A DNA stretch of 64,000 bases from Streptomyces sp. HUAS 15-9 (GTDB taxonomy: Bacteria; Actinomycetota; Actinomycetes; Streptomycetales; Streptomycetaceae). Within the stretch, counting starts at the first letter, position 1; every line of letters starts with the position of its first letter. The translations under genes and the position numbers were made by a program. Under the pieces are notes generated by a model. It was not told the DNA's origin. It worked only from the letters and a program-made list of their open reading frames with translations, and did not search any database. The stretch lies in the NCBI RefSeq assembly GCF_025642155.1, contig NZ_CP106798.1, forward strand, positions 8,060,001 to 8,124,000, in the 5' to 3' direction. Shown piece by piece: positions 25,052 to 33,892 of the stretch.

Positions 25052-27547
25052 CTAGGCCCAGCGCATGCCGAGGTCGGTCAGCTGCCGTACCCGTTCGGGG
25101 GTGAGCGTGGCGGCGCGGCTGCGCTGGTTGCTGATCCAGGCGCCGAGCTTGACCTGGCGGTCCTCGCCGGAGCCGACGGTGACGGTCTCCACGTGCTTGC
25201 GCGGGACGCCGAGGTGGCCCTCGCGCTCGAAGAACTGCGTGGCGGCGGCCAGATTGACCGCCCATGTGGCGGCGTGCGGCACACGTGGCTTCGGCCGTTC
25301 CTCCGCGGCGGCGGGCTCGATGCCCAGCACGTGTTCGCACAGCCACTGCTGACCGACGGTCAGCCCGTCCCAGCCGAGGCGCTGTGCGCCCACCCACCGG
25401 CCGAGGTCCTCTCCCTGCCGTACGGCCTCACCCGCGGCGGTGGGCAGCTGTCCGCCCTCCTCCAGGTGGAGCCGGGTGAGATGGAAGCGGCGTTGCCACT
25501 CCACCGGCCAGGCGGGGCACCAGGCGGGGTCGATCTCGTCGAGCTGCTCGCGGCGCTCCTCGGACAGCGCACCCGCCGCCGGCGTCACCGTCGCGTCCTC
25601 CTCCGGCCGCTCCGCGTCCTCGGCCGCCCTCCGGGCGGCGGCGCGCTGGTTCTTCAGCCAGATACCGACCCTGAACCCCTGGTGCGTGGCGTCATGGGGC
25701 GCCAGCAGGTGCCCGTGCTCGGCCGCCCACGCGCGGGCGGCGGTGAGCCCCTCCTCCCAGGCGAGGTCGAAGTGGGACCAGACCATGCCGAGCCGCTCGA
25801 GCAGACGGGCGCGGTCGTCGTCGAGGGTGCCGCGGGCACGGAAGCGGCGGGCGTCGGCGATCCACTGCCCGAGCGGGAACCCGGCGAGCGAGACCGGCCA
25901 CCTCTCTTTCTCCGCCTCCTCGCCCCCGGGCACCCGGAACGTGAACGGCACCCGGAGATCGCCGTGCACGCGCGCGTAGAGACCGGCCGCCTCCACGCCG
26001 CGCCGCCAGTGCGCGTGCTCCGGGTTGATCACCCGCAGTTCGATGAAGGCGGCCAGCCGGGCCGGATCACGCGGAGTGGAGAACTTCAGCAGGGCCCTGG
26101 CGGGGGCGCTCACGCCCGGGAGTTCCGCGTCGCCGTGCTCCTCGCCCGCGCCGCCCACGTTGCGGCCCTTGGGGGAGTGGCTGGGCACCTGCGGCTCCGC
26201 CAGACGCTCCACGATCCGAGCGTCATGGGCGCGCAGCGCCTCCAGGAGCCGGGCAAGGCCCGCATAGGCCCGGCTGGTGAGCATGTTGTCGGGGGTCTCG
26301 CCCGGCCCGAGCAGCACCGGCACCACCAGTGACGCCGTCTTGCCCTCACCGGGCCGGATGCGCAGCGCGCGCCCCACGGCCTGCACGAGGTCGGGCATGG
26401 AGCCGCGGACGTCGGCGAAGTACACCGAGTCGCAGTGCTTGGTGTCGACGCCCTCGCCGAGCACCCGCACCGAGCTCAGGAACGCCCTGTCGGCCCGGCC
26501 GCCGAGACGGGCGAAGTCGTCCAGGACCCGGCGCCGGTGCTGGGGCGCGTGGTCGCCGCACAGCCAGTCGGCCCACACCGTGCGCGGGTAGCGGCCCGGC
26601 TCGGCCGTGTGCAGCTGTGCCGCGACCGCAGGCAGACCGGCCGCGAAGGCCTCGGCCTCCCGCACGAGGTGGTGGAACACGAGAGTGCGCCGCAGCCCCT
26701 CCTCGCCGGCCGCCTTCACCAGCGCTGCCTGCAGCGCGGCGAGCCGGGCCCCGCGCATCTCGTCGGTGCGGCCCTCCATGCCGAGCAGCTGGGCGGCCTG
26801 CAGCTGGGTGTCGGTGACGTCGACGCACACGACCTGGTACGGCGCGCAGATCCCCCGGTCGATCGCCGCCGACAGCGTCAGTGTGTGGCAGCGGGCGCCG
26901 AAGGGGCCGTCCGGGTCGTCGTCCATGGAGGCGACCAGTTCACCGGGCACCCCCTGCTCCTGCTGGTCCTCCTCCGGCTGCCACAGCCGGGGCGTCGCGG
27001 TCATGTACAGCCGTCGCAGCGACGGGATCCTCGCGTTGTCGTGCACGACCGCCCACGGCTTGCCGATCCGCCCCGAGGTCCGGTGCGCCTCGTCGACCAC
27101 GATCAGATCCCAGCCCGGCAGACCGGCGGCGTGCGCCCGCTCCAGCGTGCCAAGCCCGAGGGAGGCGTACGTCGCGAAGACCGTGACCTTGTCGAAGGGG
27201 CGCACCCAGGCGACCAGTTCCTCCGCGTCCGTGGTGTTGGGGAACACCGCCTGCTCGCCACGGAGCGAGGACACCCCGATCATCGGCCCCCGGCGGCCGC
27301 CCGCACGCCACGCCTCCTCGGTCTGGGCGAGGAGGTCGAGCGACGGCACCAGCACCAGCACCTGGCCCGCCCGGAGCTCCTCGGCACCACGGACCGCCAC
27401 GAGGGTCTTCCCGGACCCGGTCGCCATGACCACCTGGGTCCTGAGCCCACGCGGGGGCAGGGACGCTCCTGCCGGCGGTTGGAGTGCGCGTACCACCGCG
27501 TCCACGGCTTCGCGCTGGTGGGGGCGTAGTCTCACGCAAGCGACCAT
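25052..27547 (-). CDS. SF2 DEAD/DEAH-box helicase with four helicase-associated (HA) repeats
   Basis: The product has 831 residues. Helicase core: a Q-motif-like LRPHQREAVDAV, Walker A ATGSGKT (residues 42-48), Walker B VVDEAHRTSG, motif III YMTATPRLW and motif VI QAVGRALRIRPG. The C-terminal ~350 residues hold four HA-domain units, each ending in a G.W(I/L/V)..QR-type sequence: LGQWIADARR, VGIWLKNQRA, LGRWVGAQRL and LGAWISNQRS. The HA domain is a small nucleic-acid-binding fold. No nuclease or methylase domain or neighbour is seen. Its role in repair, or in mobile-element or phage biology, is unknown. Start ATG at 27547; GTG at 27535 is possible. Confidence 0.92.
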   Translation of the reverse strand: MVACVRLRPHQREAVDAVVRALQPPAGASLPPRGLRTQVVMATGSGKTLVAVRGAEELRAGQVLVLVPSLDLLAQTEEAWRAGGRRGPMIGVSSLRGEQAVFPNTTDAEELVAWVRPFDKVTVFATYASLGLGTLERAHAAGLPGWDLIVVDEAHRTSGRIGKPWAVVHDNARIPSLRRLYMTATPRLWQPEEDQQEQGVPGELVASMDDDPDGPFGARCHTLTLSAAIDRGICAPYQVVCVDVTDTQLQAAQLLGMEGRTDEMRGARLAALQAALVKAAGEEGLRRTLVFHHLVREAEAFAAGLPAVAAQLHTAEPGRYPRTVWADWLCGDHAPQHRRRVLDDFARLGGRADRAFLSSVRVLGEGVDTKHCDSVYFADVRGSMPDLVQAVGRALRIRPGEGKTASLVVPVLLGPGETPDNMLTSRAYAGLARLLEALRAHDARIVERLAEPQVPSHSPKGRNVGGAGEEHGDAELPGVSAPARALLKFSTPRDPARLAAFIELRVINPEHAHWRRGVEAAGLYARVHGDLRVPFTFRVPGGEEAEKERWPVSLAGFPLGQWIADARRFRARGTLDDDRARLLERLGMVWSHFDLAWEEGLTAARAWAAEHGHLLAPHDATHQGFRVGIWLKNQRAAARRAAEDAERPEEDATVTPAAGALSEERREQLDEIDPAWCPAWPVEWQRRFHLTRLHLEEGGQLPTAAGEAVRQGEDLGRWVGAQRLGWDGLTVGQQWLCEHVLGIEPAAAEERPKPRVPHAATWAVNLAAATQFFEREGHLGVPRKHVETVTVGSGEDRQVKLGAWISNQRSRAATLTPERVRQLTDLGMRWA

Positions 27548-27650
27548 AGTCCACCGGACACCGACACATCGGGCCGCGTCGGCGAGGCCGACGAGGCCCG
27601 TGGTGTGGAGAGCGAAGGGGCTGGATCCAGGAGGTTCGAGGCGGCAGGTC

Positions 27651-28562
27651 CTAGGTGGAGCGCCGGTTCCTCGGATGGTGCGCGCCGCCGTGTCGTGCCG
27701 TGTGGCCGGCCGCCGGTGCGGCGGCCGCGGTGCGGCTGCCGGGGGTGATCTGCGCCGAGAACGCCTGGAGGGCGGCCGAGCTGTTGGGCGGCAGCACCGC
27801 CATCAGCCCGAGGTCCTGCGCCCGCGCCAGCGCCGGGGCCGCCTCGCTGCCCTCGGGCACGAAGGCCAGCCGCACATGCCCGTCGCCGGAGCCGCGCCGG
27901 TCCACCGGAGCGACGGCGCCATGAGTACCGTCGGGGAGGGTCACCCACAGCTGGAAGTCGTCGTACCGGACGAAGTCCGCGCCCTTGACCGGCCACGGGT
28001 AGTGGTGCTCGCCGGGCACCTTGGGCAGGATCCCCTGGTGGTTGCCGCGGCTCATCGGCACGCACGCGTTGAAGAGGGAGTCGGTCCACGCCTCGACGCC
28101 GTCGGCGTCCCTGACGGGCGTGCGCAGCAGTTCCTCCGCCTCCTCGTAGCCCAGGTCCCGCAGTGCGGGCAGGGTCAGCGGGAAGGCGTCGACGAGTTCG
28201 GCGGCCTCCCGCCGGAGCCGGTCGACCTTCACCGGTTCCGCGCAGAACTGCATGCTCCACTCGATGCCCACCCGGGCGCGGTACATCCGCCAGCCGCTGT
28301 TCCCCTTGACCCAGAGGCTGCCGCCGTGGTGCATCTCCCAGTGCTCCGGGGCGGTCGGCCGCGGACCGTAGGGCAGGTCGTCGTCGCTCACCTCACGCAG
28401 GATCTGCTGCGCGGCCCGCTTGGCCGCGCGGAAGAAGGAGGACTCGAAGCGCTTGGGATGCTCGACCAGACGTATGCGCCACGGATGGTTCTCCGACTCG
28501 ACTCCGCCGAGCGGGAGCGTGACCGGTTTCCGGGACCTCCCTCGCGTGGGAGCGACGGTCAT
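27651..28562 (-). CDS. Conserved hypothetical protein (possibly DUF6424-like)
   Basis: The product has 303 residues, soluble, with no signal peptide. Recognisable conserved-looking segments are HPWRIRLVEHPKRFESSFFR, MHHGGSLWVKG, GIEWSMQFCAEPVKVDRL and DSLFNACVP. It resembles an actinobacterial family I associate with DUF6424, but that name is not verified. The last ~25 residues are low complexity (HTARHGGAHHPRNRRST). It lies about 100 bp upstream of the helicase gene in the same orientation, so the two may be co-transcribed. Confidence 0.65.
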   Translation of the reverse strand: MTVAPTRGRSRKPVTLPLGGVESENHPWRIRLVEHPKRFESSFFRAAKRAAQQILREVSDDDLPYGPRPTAPEHWEMHHGGSLWVKGNSGWRMYRARVGIEWSMQFCAEPVKVDRLRREAAELVDAFPLTLPALRDLGYEEAEELLRTPVRDADGVEAWTDSLFNACVPMSRGNHQGILPKVPGEHHYPWPVKGADFVRYDDFQLWVTLPDGTHGAVAPVDRRGSGDGHVRLAFVPEGSEAAPALARAQDLGLMAVLPPNSSAALQAFSAQITPGSRTAAAAPAAGHTARHGGAHHPRNRRST

Positions 28563-28685
28563 GGCTTGCCTCCTCGAGCCGACCGCGGACCCGCGTCCGG
28601 CCCGCGGCGCGAACTACCCCTGACTTCATGGTGCTCCCGGAAAACGGGGACGTCGACCCGAACGGAGCAGTTCGGCGTGCGCCGC

Positions 28686-29111
28686 TCAGCAGACCGGCTG
28701 ACCGATGCCGATCATGTTCCCCTCACTGTCCCGGAACCAGGCGCCGCGTTCACCCCGCGCGCCCTTGCTCGGGTAGTTCCCCTCGATCTCGGCGATCCCG
28801 TCCCTCGTCCGGAGCCCCGGCAGATCCACCTCCTCGAACACCACCCCGCGCCGCCTCAGTTCCGACACGACGGCCTCGATGTCGTCGACCTCCCACGCCA
28901 TCTGGGTGAACGTGCCGGGCGAAGCGCCTGCCGACCGGAACACCACGAAGTCCACGCCTCCGCACCGGTACAGCAGCCCGCCGGGCCGTTCGTCGACGGG
29001 CTCGAGGCCGAGCTTCTCGGCGTAGAAGCGCCGCGCCCGGTCCAGGTCCGCGGCGGGCAGCCGGGTCGCCACGCGCCCTTCGGCCAGAGGGTTTCTGCCG
29101 TCCTGGCTCAT
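28686..29111 (-). CDS. VOC-family (glyoxalase/bleomycin-resistance-like) protein
   Basis: A 141-residue protein of the vicinal oxygen chelate fold. Two beta-alpha-beta-beta-beta modules are visible: VATRLPAADLDRARRFYAEK with LYRCGGVDFVVFRSA, and MAWEVDDIEAVVSELRRRG with AWFRDSEGNMIGIGQPV. FRDSEGN carries the usual metal-side Glu. The protein may bind a metal and a small molecule, but the activity cannot be told. The ATG at 29111 (MSQDGRN) was chosen because the 54 residues before it in the open frame are not domain-like. Confidence 0.88.
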   Translation of the reverse strand: MSQDGRNPLAEGRVATRLPAADLDRARRFYAEKLGLEPVDERPGGLLYRCGGVDFVVFRSAGASPGTFTQMAWEVDDIEAVVSELRRRGVVFEEVDLPGLRTRDGIAEIEGNYPSKGARGERGAWFRDSEGNMIGIGQPVC

Positions 29112-29290
29112 ACCGCCATCCGTGTCTCGGATCCCGGCGCGGAAGGGGCTGGCCGGGGTGTGTTGGTAACCCGGCTGGGCGGCCCGGATGGTGTGCTTCG
29201 GGGGCCTGACTGACGGTGGTTCATGTCGGGGCCGGGTGATTCCAGCTGATGGAGTGTCGGCTGCCCGGGCCACGGCGGAAGGACTCCCAC

Positions 29291-29839
29291 ATGCGTTCTG
29301 CCCGCATGATCATGGCCACGGCGGCCGCGACCGCCGCCCTCGCGATCGCCGCTCCAGTGGCCCTTGCCTCCGGAGGTGACGAAAGCCATGACGACTCCTC
29401 CTACAGCAAGGAGGACAGCGATTCGCACGGCAAGGGCGACTCCCAGAGCAAGGGTGACTCTCACGGCAAAGGCGATTCTTACAGCAAGGAGGACGAGGAC
29501 GACGGCAGCCGCGACGAGCCACGCGGCGGTATGCACACGGGTGGCGGTGCGCTCACCATGCTGAGCGCCGACGACAGGAGCTCGGACGGCGACAACAGCA
29601 AGTACGACCCCGAGACCTACAAGAACAAGGACTCCGACAACAACAGCGACGAGGGGTCGGACAGCGACCGCGGCGGCAAGGACTCGTGGGGCGACGACTC
29701 CGACAAGCCCAGTGGCGGCATGCACACCGGAGGCGGCGGCCTCGCCGCGCCGGGCGGCGTCACCACGGGCGGGGTGGCGGTCCTGGCCGTCGGTGCCACC
29801 GGCCTGTACGCGCTGCGCCGCAAGCGCGTCGCCGAGTAG
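29291..29839 (+). CDS. Short surface protein with repeated GGMHTGGG motif, probable class F sortase partner
   Basis: The product has 182 residues. A signal peptide (~1-30, ending in APVALA) is followed by a strongly hydrophilic Ser/Asp/Lys/Gly-rich region with repeats such as SHGKGDSQSKGDS. A GGMHTGGGAL copy occurs mid-protein. The C terminus reads GGMHTGGGGLA, then a hydrophobic helix (GVAVLAVGATGLYAL) and RRKRVAE. This is the layout of a cell-wall sorting signal, but there is no LPxTG or LAxTG. The class F sortase gene follows 117 bp downstream. The Shine-Dalgarno GGAAGGA precedes ATG 29291. The function may be as a wall spacer or a charged coat. Confidence 0.8.
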   Translation: MRSARMIMATAAATAALAIAAPVALASGGDESHDDSSYSKEDSDSHGKGDSQSKGDSHGKGDSYSKEDEDDGSRDEPRGGMHTGGGALTMLSADDRSSDGDNSKYDPETYKNKDSDNNSDEGSDSDRGGKDSWGDDSDKPSGGMHTGGGGLAAPGGVTTGGVAVLAVGATGLYALRRKRVAE

Positions 29840-29956
29840 GCCTCCTGACCCGCGTCCGACCGAGCCGAGGCCGCCGCCGTGTGCGCACCGTGCCGGCGGC
29901 CGGCTTCCCCTTCGCCGTGACCACCGTGCTGCCGTGACCTAGTGAGGTGGAGTCCG

Positions 29957-30604
29957 ATGGCAGCTTCTCCGTCCGCGACCCCCGGCGAGCCGGAGCCGGC
30001 CGAACCGGACGCCCGCTCCGGCATGCGCATGGTGATGTGGGGTGTCGCGATCCTGCTCCTGGCCGCCGGCGCGATCGGCGGCCATGGCAGGCCGACCGAC
30101 GCCTCGCAGGCCGGAGGGTCCTCGCCCACCGCCCACCCGGTCGGCAAACACCTGCCCCGCTCCTCGCCGACGCGCCTGCTCATCCCGAAGATTGACGTGG
30201 ACGCACCCTTCACCACCCTCACCATCGGCCCGTCGGGACAGCTCCTGCCACCGCCCGGCGGCGATGTGAACCTCGTCGGCTGGTACGCCAAGGGAGTCTC
30301 GCCCGGAGAGGCGGGCACCGCCATCATCGCCGGGCACGTCGACACGACCACGTCCGCCGCCGTCTTCGCCGACCTCGGCGAGCTCGAGGCCGGGGACCAC
30401 TTCTCGGTGGCACGGGCCGACGGGAAGAACGCGACCTTCGTGGTCGACAGCGCCGAGACCTTCGAGAAGGACCAGTTCCCCAGCCACCGGGTGTACGGCG
30501 ACACGCCCCGCGCCGAGGCGCGCCTCATCACCTGCGCGGGGGACTACGACCGTTCGGTCGGGGACTACACCGAGAACCTCGTCGTCTTCGCCCACCTCGT
30601 CTGA
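29957..30604 (+). CDS. Class F sortase
   Basis: A 215-residue membrane-anchored cysteine transpeptidase. One TM helix lies near residues 25-42 and the sortase domain is at ~75-215. Catalytic residues are visible: His in IIAGHVDTT, Cys in RLITCAGDYDRS, and the Arg in DYDRSVGDY. The form LITC..DYDR..GDY is that of actinobacterial class F, not the class E enzymes that process LAxTG proteins. ATG 29957 follows GAGGTGGAG. It sits directly behind the GGMHTGGG protein and is followed by a terminator, which makes a two-gene unit likely. Confidence 0.93.
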   Translation: MAASPSATPGEPEPAEPDARSGMRMVMWGVAILLLAAGAIGGHGRPTDASQAGGSSPTAHPVGKHLPRSSPTRLLIPKIDVDAPFTTLTIGPSGQLLPPPGGDVNLVGWYAKGVSPGEAGTAIIAGHVDTTTSAAVFADLGELEAGDHFSVARADGKNATFVVDSAETFEKDQFPSHRVYGDTPRAEARLITCAGDYDRSVGDYTENLVVFAHLV

Positions 30605-30623
30605 CCGTCCGCCCCCCGACCAC

Positions 30624-30668
30624 CCGCCCCGCGCCCGCCCCGTCCCCAAGGACGGCGGGCCGGGGCGG
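30624..30668 (+). terminator. Terminator after the sortase gene
   Basis: CCGCCCCG (30624) pairs with CGGGGCGG (to 30668) and CGTCC with GGACG around a CCAA loop, with small internal bulges. GCTTTTGTT follows. Confidence 0.75.
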
Positions 30669-30803
30669 TCGCTTTTGTTCGGGTGGTCGAACTTTGAATG
30701 CCGCAGACGCCCCAGAAAAGCCAGCAAAGGGTTCCGTTCCGGACAGTCGAAAATACTCGTTGAATGGTTGAACGTGCTGTGACGGTTGTGCGTAATCCAT
30801 GGC

Positions 30804-31421
30804 GTGACCAGGAATCCCGTAACCGTCACCGTGGCATATCACGTGATGCCGGGCCGTGAGGCCGACTTCCATGCCTGGGGGTGGGCCGTGCTGCGCGCGG
30901 GTGGCGGTCAGCCGGGGTTCCTCGGAGGGGGTGTGCTCGTCGACGGAGGCGCGGAGTGGCATGTGGTCTACCGCTTCCGCACTTCCAACGATGCCCGGAC
31001 CTGGGAGAACTCCACGTCGTGGGCCCAGTGGTCGGCACGGGTCGACGGGCTGGCGCGGGAGACCGGACGCCGGGTCACGGAGGGGTCCAAGACCTGGTTC
31101 GACTCCCAGACCGCCCGGAATCCGGCGCCGGAGGCACCCCGCCCGCCACCGAAATGGAAACTGTGGTTCGTGAATATGAGCGCGGTTTTCCCGCCGGTTC
31201 TCTTATTCAATCTGATAGCGCTCCCCTATCTCGGCGGCCTCACCCCGCTCATCCGCACGCTGGCGCTCTGTCTGTGCGTGACGGCGATCGTCACCTGGAT
31301 TCTGATGCCGCGACTTCAGCGTTTCTTCAAGAAATGGCTGTATCCGCCGCTGCAGGCATTGCGCGGCCGGCACAAACGCCGTACCGCCCAGGCCCGAGAA
31401 CGACGCAAGGGAGGTGAGCGG
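30804..31421 (+). CDS. ABM-domain two-TM protein, in frame with pabAB and without its own stop codon
   Basis: About 206 residues before the pabAB start. An antibiotic-biosynthesis-monooxygenase-type dimeric alpha-beta barrel domain (VTVTVAYHVMPGREADFHAW ... YRFRTSND) covers ~1-105. Two TM helices follow (MSAVFPPVLLFNLIALPYL and RTLALCLCVTAIVTWILM), then a basic tail RFFKKWLYPPL. Proteins with this ABM-plus-two-TM layout are usually free-standing. Here the frame runs without a stop through KGGER into pabAB, giving a potential 911-residue fusion. The start is probably GTG 30804; the open frame begins at TTG 30786. No clear Shine-Dalgarno sequence precedes it. Confidence 0.7.
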
Positions 31422-33539
31422 GTGAAGACCCTGCTCATCGACAATTACGACTCGTACACGTACAACCTGTTCCAGCTGATCGCCGACGTGAACGGCGAGG
31501 AACCGGTGGTCGTCCTCAACGACACCCCGGCCGGTGACCTCCCCGACCTGCGCGGTTTCGACAACATCGTGGTGTCGCCGGGGCCGGGACACCCCGCCGA
31601 GCCACGGGACTTCGGGATCGCCGCCCAGGTCGTCGCGCAGGCCCCGATCCCCGTGCTCGGCGTCTGCCTGGGCCACCAGGGCATCGCGGCGGGGGAAGGA
31701 GCCCGCGTGGAGCCCGCGCCACAGCCCCGGCACGGGCACCTCACCGCGGTACGGCACGACGGCCAGGGCCTGTTCCAAGGACTCCCGCAGAACTTCACCG
31801 CCGTGCGCTACCACTCGCTGGCCGTCGCCGAGCCACTGCCCGACACCCTCCAGGCCACGGCCTGGGCCGAGGACGGGGTCCTCATGGGCCTGCGGCACCG
31901 CACCCGGCCCCTGTGGGGCGTGCAGTTCCACCCCGAGTCCGTGCTCACCGACCACGGCCACCGCCTGCTGATGAACTTCCGCAACCTCACGGCGGAACGC
32001 ACCCACAGGACCCGTACGAAGAACACCACGATCACCCCGACCGCCGCGGCGATCCCCCGCCCCCGCCGGTCCGTCGTCCCCGCCTACCGGCTGCACCACC
32101 GCAGCATCGCCACCGCCGTCGACACCGAGGCGGCCTTCACCCGGCTCCACGCCGAGGCGCCGAGGGCCTTCTGGCTCGACAGCTCCCTCGTCGAACAGGG
32201 CCGCTCCCGCTTCTCGTTCTTAGGAGACGGCTCCGGTCCGCTCAGCGAGTTCGTGCGGTACGACGTCGACGCCGGCATCTGCGAGGTCGAACGGCCCGGA
32301 CGCCCGCCGCGCAAGGTCCGGGCGAGCGTATTCGACTACCTGAAAAGGCAGTTGGCGACCCGGCAGGTCGACGGCACCGGGCTGCCCTTCGACTTCACCG
32401 GCGGATACGTCGGCTACTTCGGCTACGAGACGAAGGCCGACTGCGGCTCCCCCAACCGCCACCGGGCCCGAACCCCCGACGCCTGCTGGCTGTTCGCCGA
32501 CCGGCTGGTCGTCGTGGACCACGAGGAGGAGACCACCTACGCCGTCTGTCTGACCGAGGACACCCCACAGGCCGCGCGCGAGGCCGAGGACTGGCTCGAC
32601 CAGACCCTCGCCCAGCTCACCTTCGTGGCCTCCGACCCGGCCGCCGCAACCGCACCGGCCGTCCCCTACGCCCGCGCCGCCGAACCCTGGCTGGTGCGCG
32701 ACCGGGCCACCTACCTCGCGGACATCGAGGCGTGCCAACGGGAACTGCGGGCGGGCACCAGCTACGAGCTCTGCCTCACCAACGCCGCCCGGCTCCCGGC
32801 ACCGTACGACCCGTACGACTTCTACCGGGTGCTGCGGCGCGTCAACCCGGCGCCGTACGCCGCCTTCCTGCGCTTCGGGGAACTCGACGTGGCCGGCTCC
32901 TCGCCCGAGCGCTTCCTGCGGATCACCCCGGACGGCATCGCACAGGCCAAGCCGATCAAGGGCACCGCCGCCCGCGGCGTCACCCCGGAGGAGGACGACA
33001 GCCTGCGGGACGCGCTGGCCACGGACGACAAGACCCGTGCCGAGAACCTGATGATCGTCGACCTGCTCCGCAACGACCTGGGCCGGGTCTGCGAGACCGG
33101 AACGGTACGGGTCCCGCGGCTCATGGCCACCGAGACCTACGCCACCGTGCACCAGCTGGTGTCCACCGTCGAGGGACGGCTGCGCGAGGGCACCGCCGCC
33201 GTGGACTGCGTACGCGCCTGCTTCCCCGGCGGCTCCATGACCGGCGCACCCAAGCTCCGCACCATGGAGATCATCGACGCGCTGGAGACCGAGGCCCGCG
33301 GTGTGTACTCCGGCGCCCTCGGCTACTTCGGCTGCGGCGGCGGCGCCGACCTCGGCATCGTCATCCGCACCGCCGTGTTCAGCGGCGGCCGGATGCACCT
33401 CGGGGCAGGCGGCGCGATCGTCCTCGACTCCGACCCGGCCGCCGAGTACGACGAGATGCTGCTCAAAGCCGCCGCGCCGATGCGCGCCCACCGGGAACAC
33501 AGCTCGGTCCCGGCCCCCGAACAGGAGCGGACCCGATGA
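31422..33539 (+). CDS. pabAB: Aminodeoxychorismate synthase, fused PabA-PabB
   Basis: A 705-residue fusion that converts chorismate plus glutamine to 4-amino-4-deoxychorismate, the precursor of PABA. Residues 1-190 are the glutaminase: Cys82 in GVCLGHQG and His in GVQFHPES. Residues ~230-700 are the chorismate-binding domain: PIKGTAARG, whose Lys is typical of PabB and is Ala in anthranilate synthase, then VDLLRNDLGRV and GSMTGAPKLRTM. GTG 31422 follows a near-perfect Shine-Dalgarno AAGGGAGGTGA. Fused PabAB enzymes are typical of Streptomyces pathways to PABA-derived products, such as candicidin/FR-008 polyenes. The stop overlaps the next ATG (ATGA), so the following CoA-ligase gene is translationally coupled, in agreement with PABA priming of a polyketide synthase. 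Confidence 0.95.
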   Translation: MKTLLIDNYDSYTYNLFQLIADVNGEEPVVVLNDTPAGDLPDLRGFDNIVVSPGPGHPAEPRDFGIAAQVVAQAPIPVLGVCLGHQGIAAGEGARVEPAPQPRHGHLTAVRHDGQGLFQGLPQNFTAVRYHSLAVAEPLPDTLQATAWAEDGVLMGLRHRTRPLWGVQFHPESVLTDHGHRLLMNFRNLTAERTHRTRTKNTTITPTAAAIPRPRRSVVPAYRLHHRSIATAVDTEAAFTRLHAEAPRAFWLDSSLVEQGRSRFSFLGDGSGPLSEFVRYDVDAGICEVERPGRPPRKVRASVFDYLKRQLATRQVDGTGLPFDFTGGYVGYFGYETKADCGSPNRHRARTPDACWLFADRLVVVDHEEETTYAVCLTEDTPQAAREAEDWLDQTLAQLTFVASDPAAATAPAVPYARAAEPWLVRDRATYLADIEACQRELRAGTSYELCLTNAARLPAPYDPYDFYRVLRRVNPAPYAAFLRFGELDVAGSSPERFLRITPDGIAQAKPIKGTAARGVTPEEDDSLRDALATDDKTRAENLMIVDLLRNDLGRVCETGTVRVPRLMATETYATVHQLVSTVEGRLREGTAAVDCVRACFPGGSMTGAPKLRTMEIIDALETEARGVYSGALGYFGCGGGADLGIVIRTAVFSGGRMHLGAGGAIVLDSDPAAEYDEMLLKAAAPMRAHREHSSVPAPEQERTR

Positions 33540-33892
33540 CAACACCGCAGCCCACCCTGAGCCCCACCGACACCGGCGCGCCCGAAAACCTGGCCGCCCA
33601 CCTCGCCGAGCTCGCCGAGCGGCGCGGGTGGACCGGGCGGCCCGCCTTCCACCAGGGCCAGGGCTCCTGGACCCACGCCGAGGTGCACGACCTCGCCGCC
33701 CGCGCGGCCACCGTGCTCGCCGGACACGGCGTCGGACCCGGCGACCGGGTACTGCTCGCCCTGCCCGACTCCATCGCCTGGGTGACGGCCTTCCTCGCCA
33801 CCGCCCGCCTCGGCGCTGTCGCCGTCCTGGTCAACCCCGAACTCACCCCGCCCGAGCTGGAGTTCATGGCCGACGACACCGAGGCCGCGCTT
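33536..33892 (+). pseudogene. 5' fragment of an acyl/aryl-CoA ligase (polyene synthase loading-domain type)
   Basis: Starts at ATG 33536, overlapping the pabAB stop. The first ~115 residues are the N terminus of an AMP-dependent acyl-CoA ligase: TVLAGHGVGPGDRVLLALPD, AWVTAFLATARLGAVAVLVN and PELEFMADDTEA. Near codon 116 the similarity ends. The open frame continues to 34135 but encodes only antisense of the neighbouring gene fragment. The adenylation motifs and everything after them are absent. In candicidin/FR-008-type clusters a gene beginning with such a CoA-ligase domain (fscA loading module) is associated with pabAB, so this is probably the beginning of such a synthase gene. Confidence 0.85.

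Noticed and set aside
26607..29213. An 868-codon plus-strand frame over the helicase and hypothetical genes
   Set aside because: Crosses three minus-strand genes with recognised families or good codon use; no domain in the plus frame.
31422..33539. Anthranilate synthase (TrpEG) or phenazine PhzE as identity of the fused chorismate enzyme
   Set aside because: The motif is PIKGT, with the Lys of aminodeoxychorismate synthases; anthranilate synthases have PIAGT. The order glutaminase then synthase domain also fits Streptomyces PabAB.
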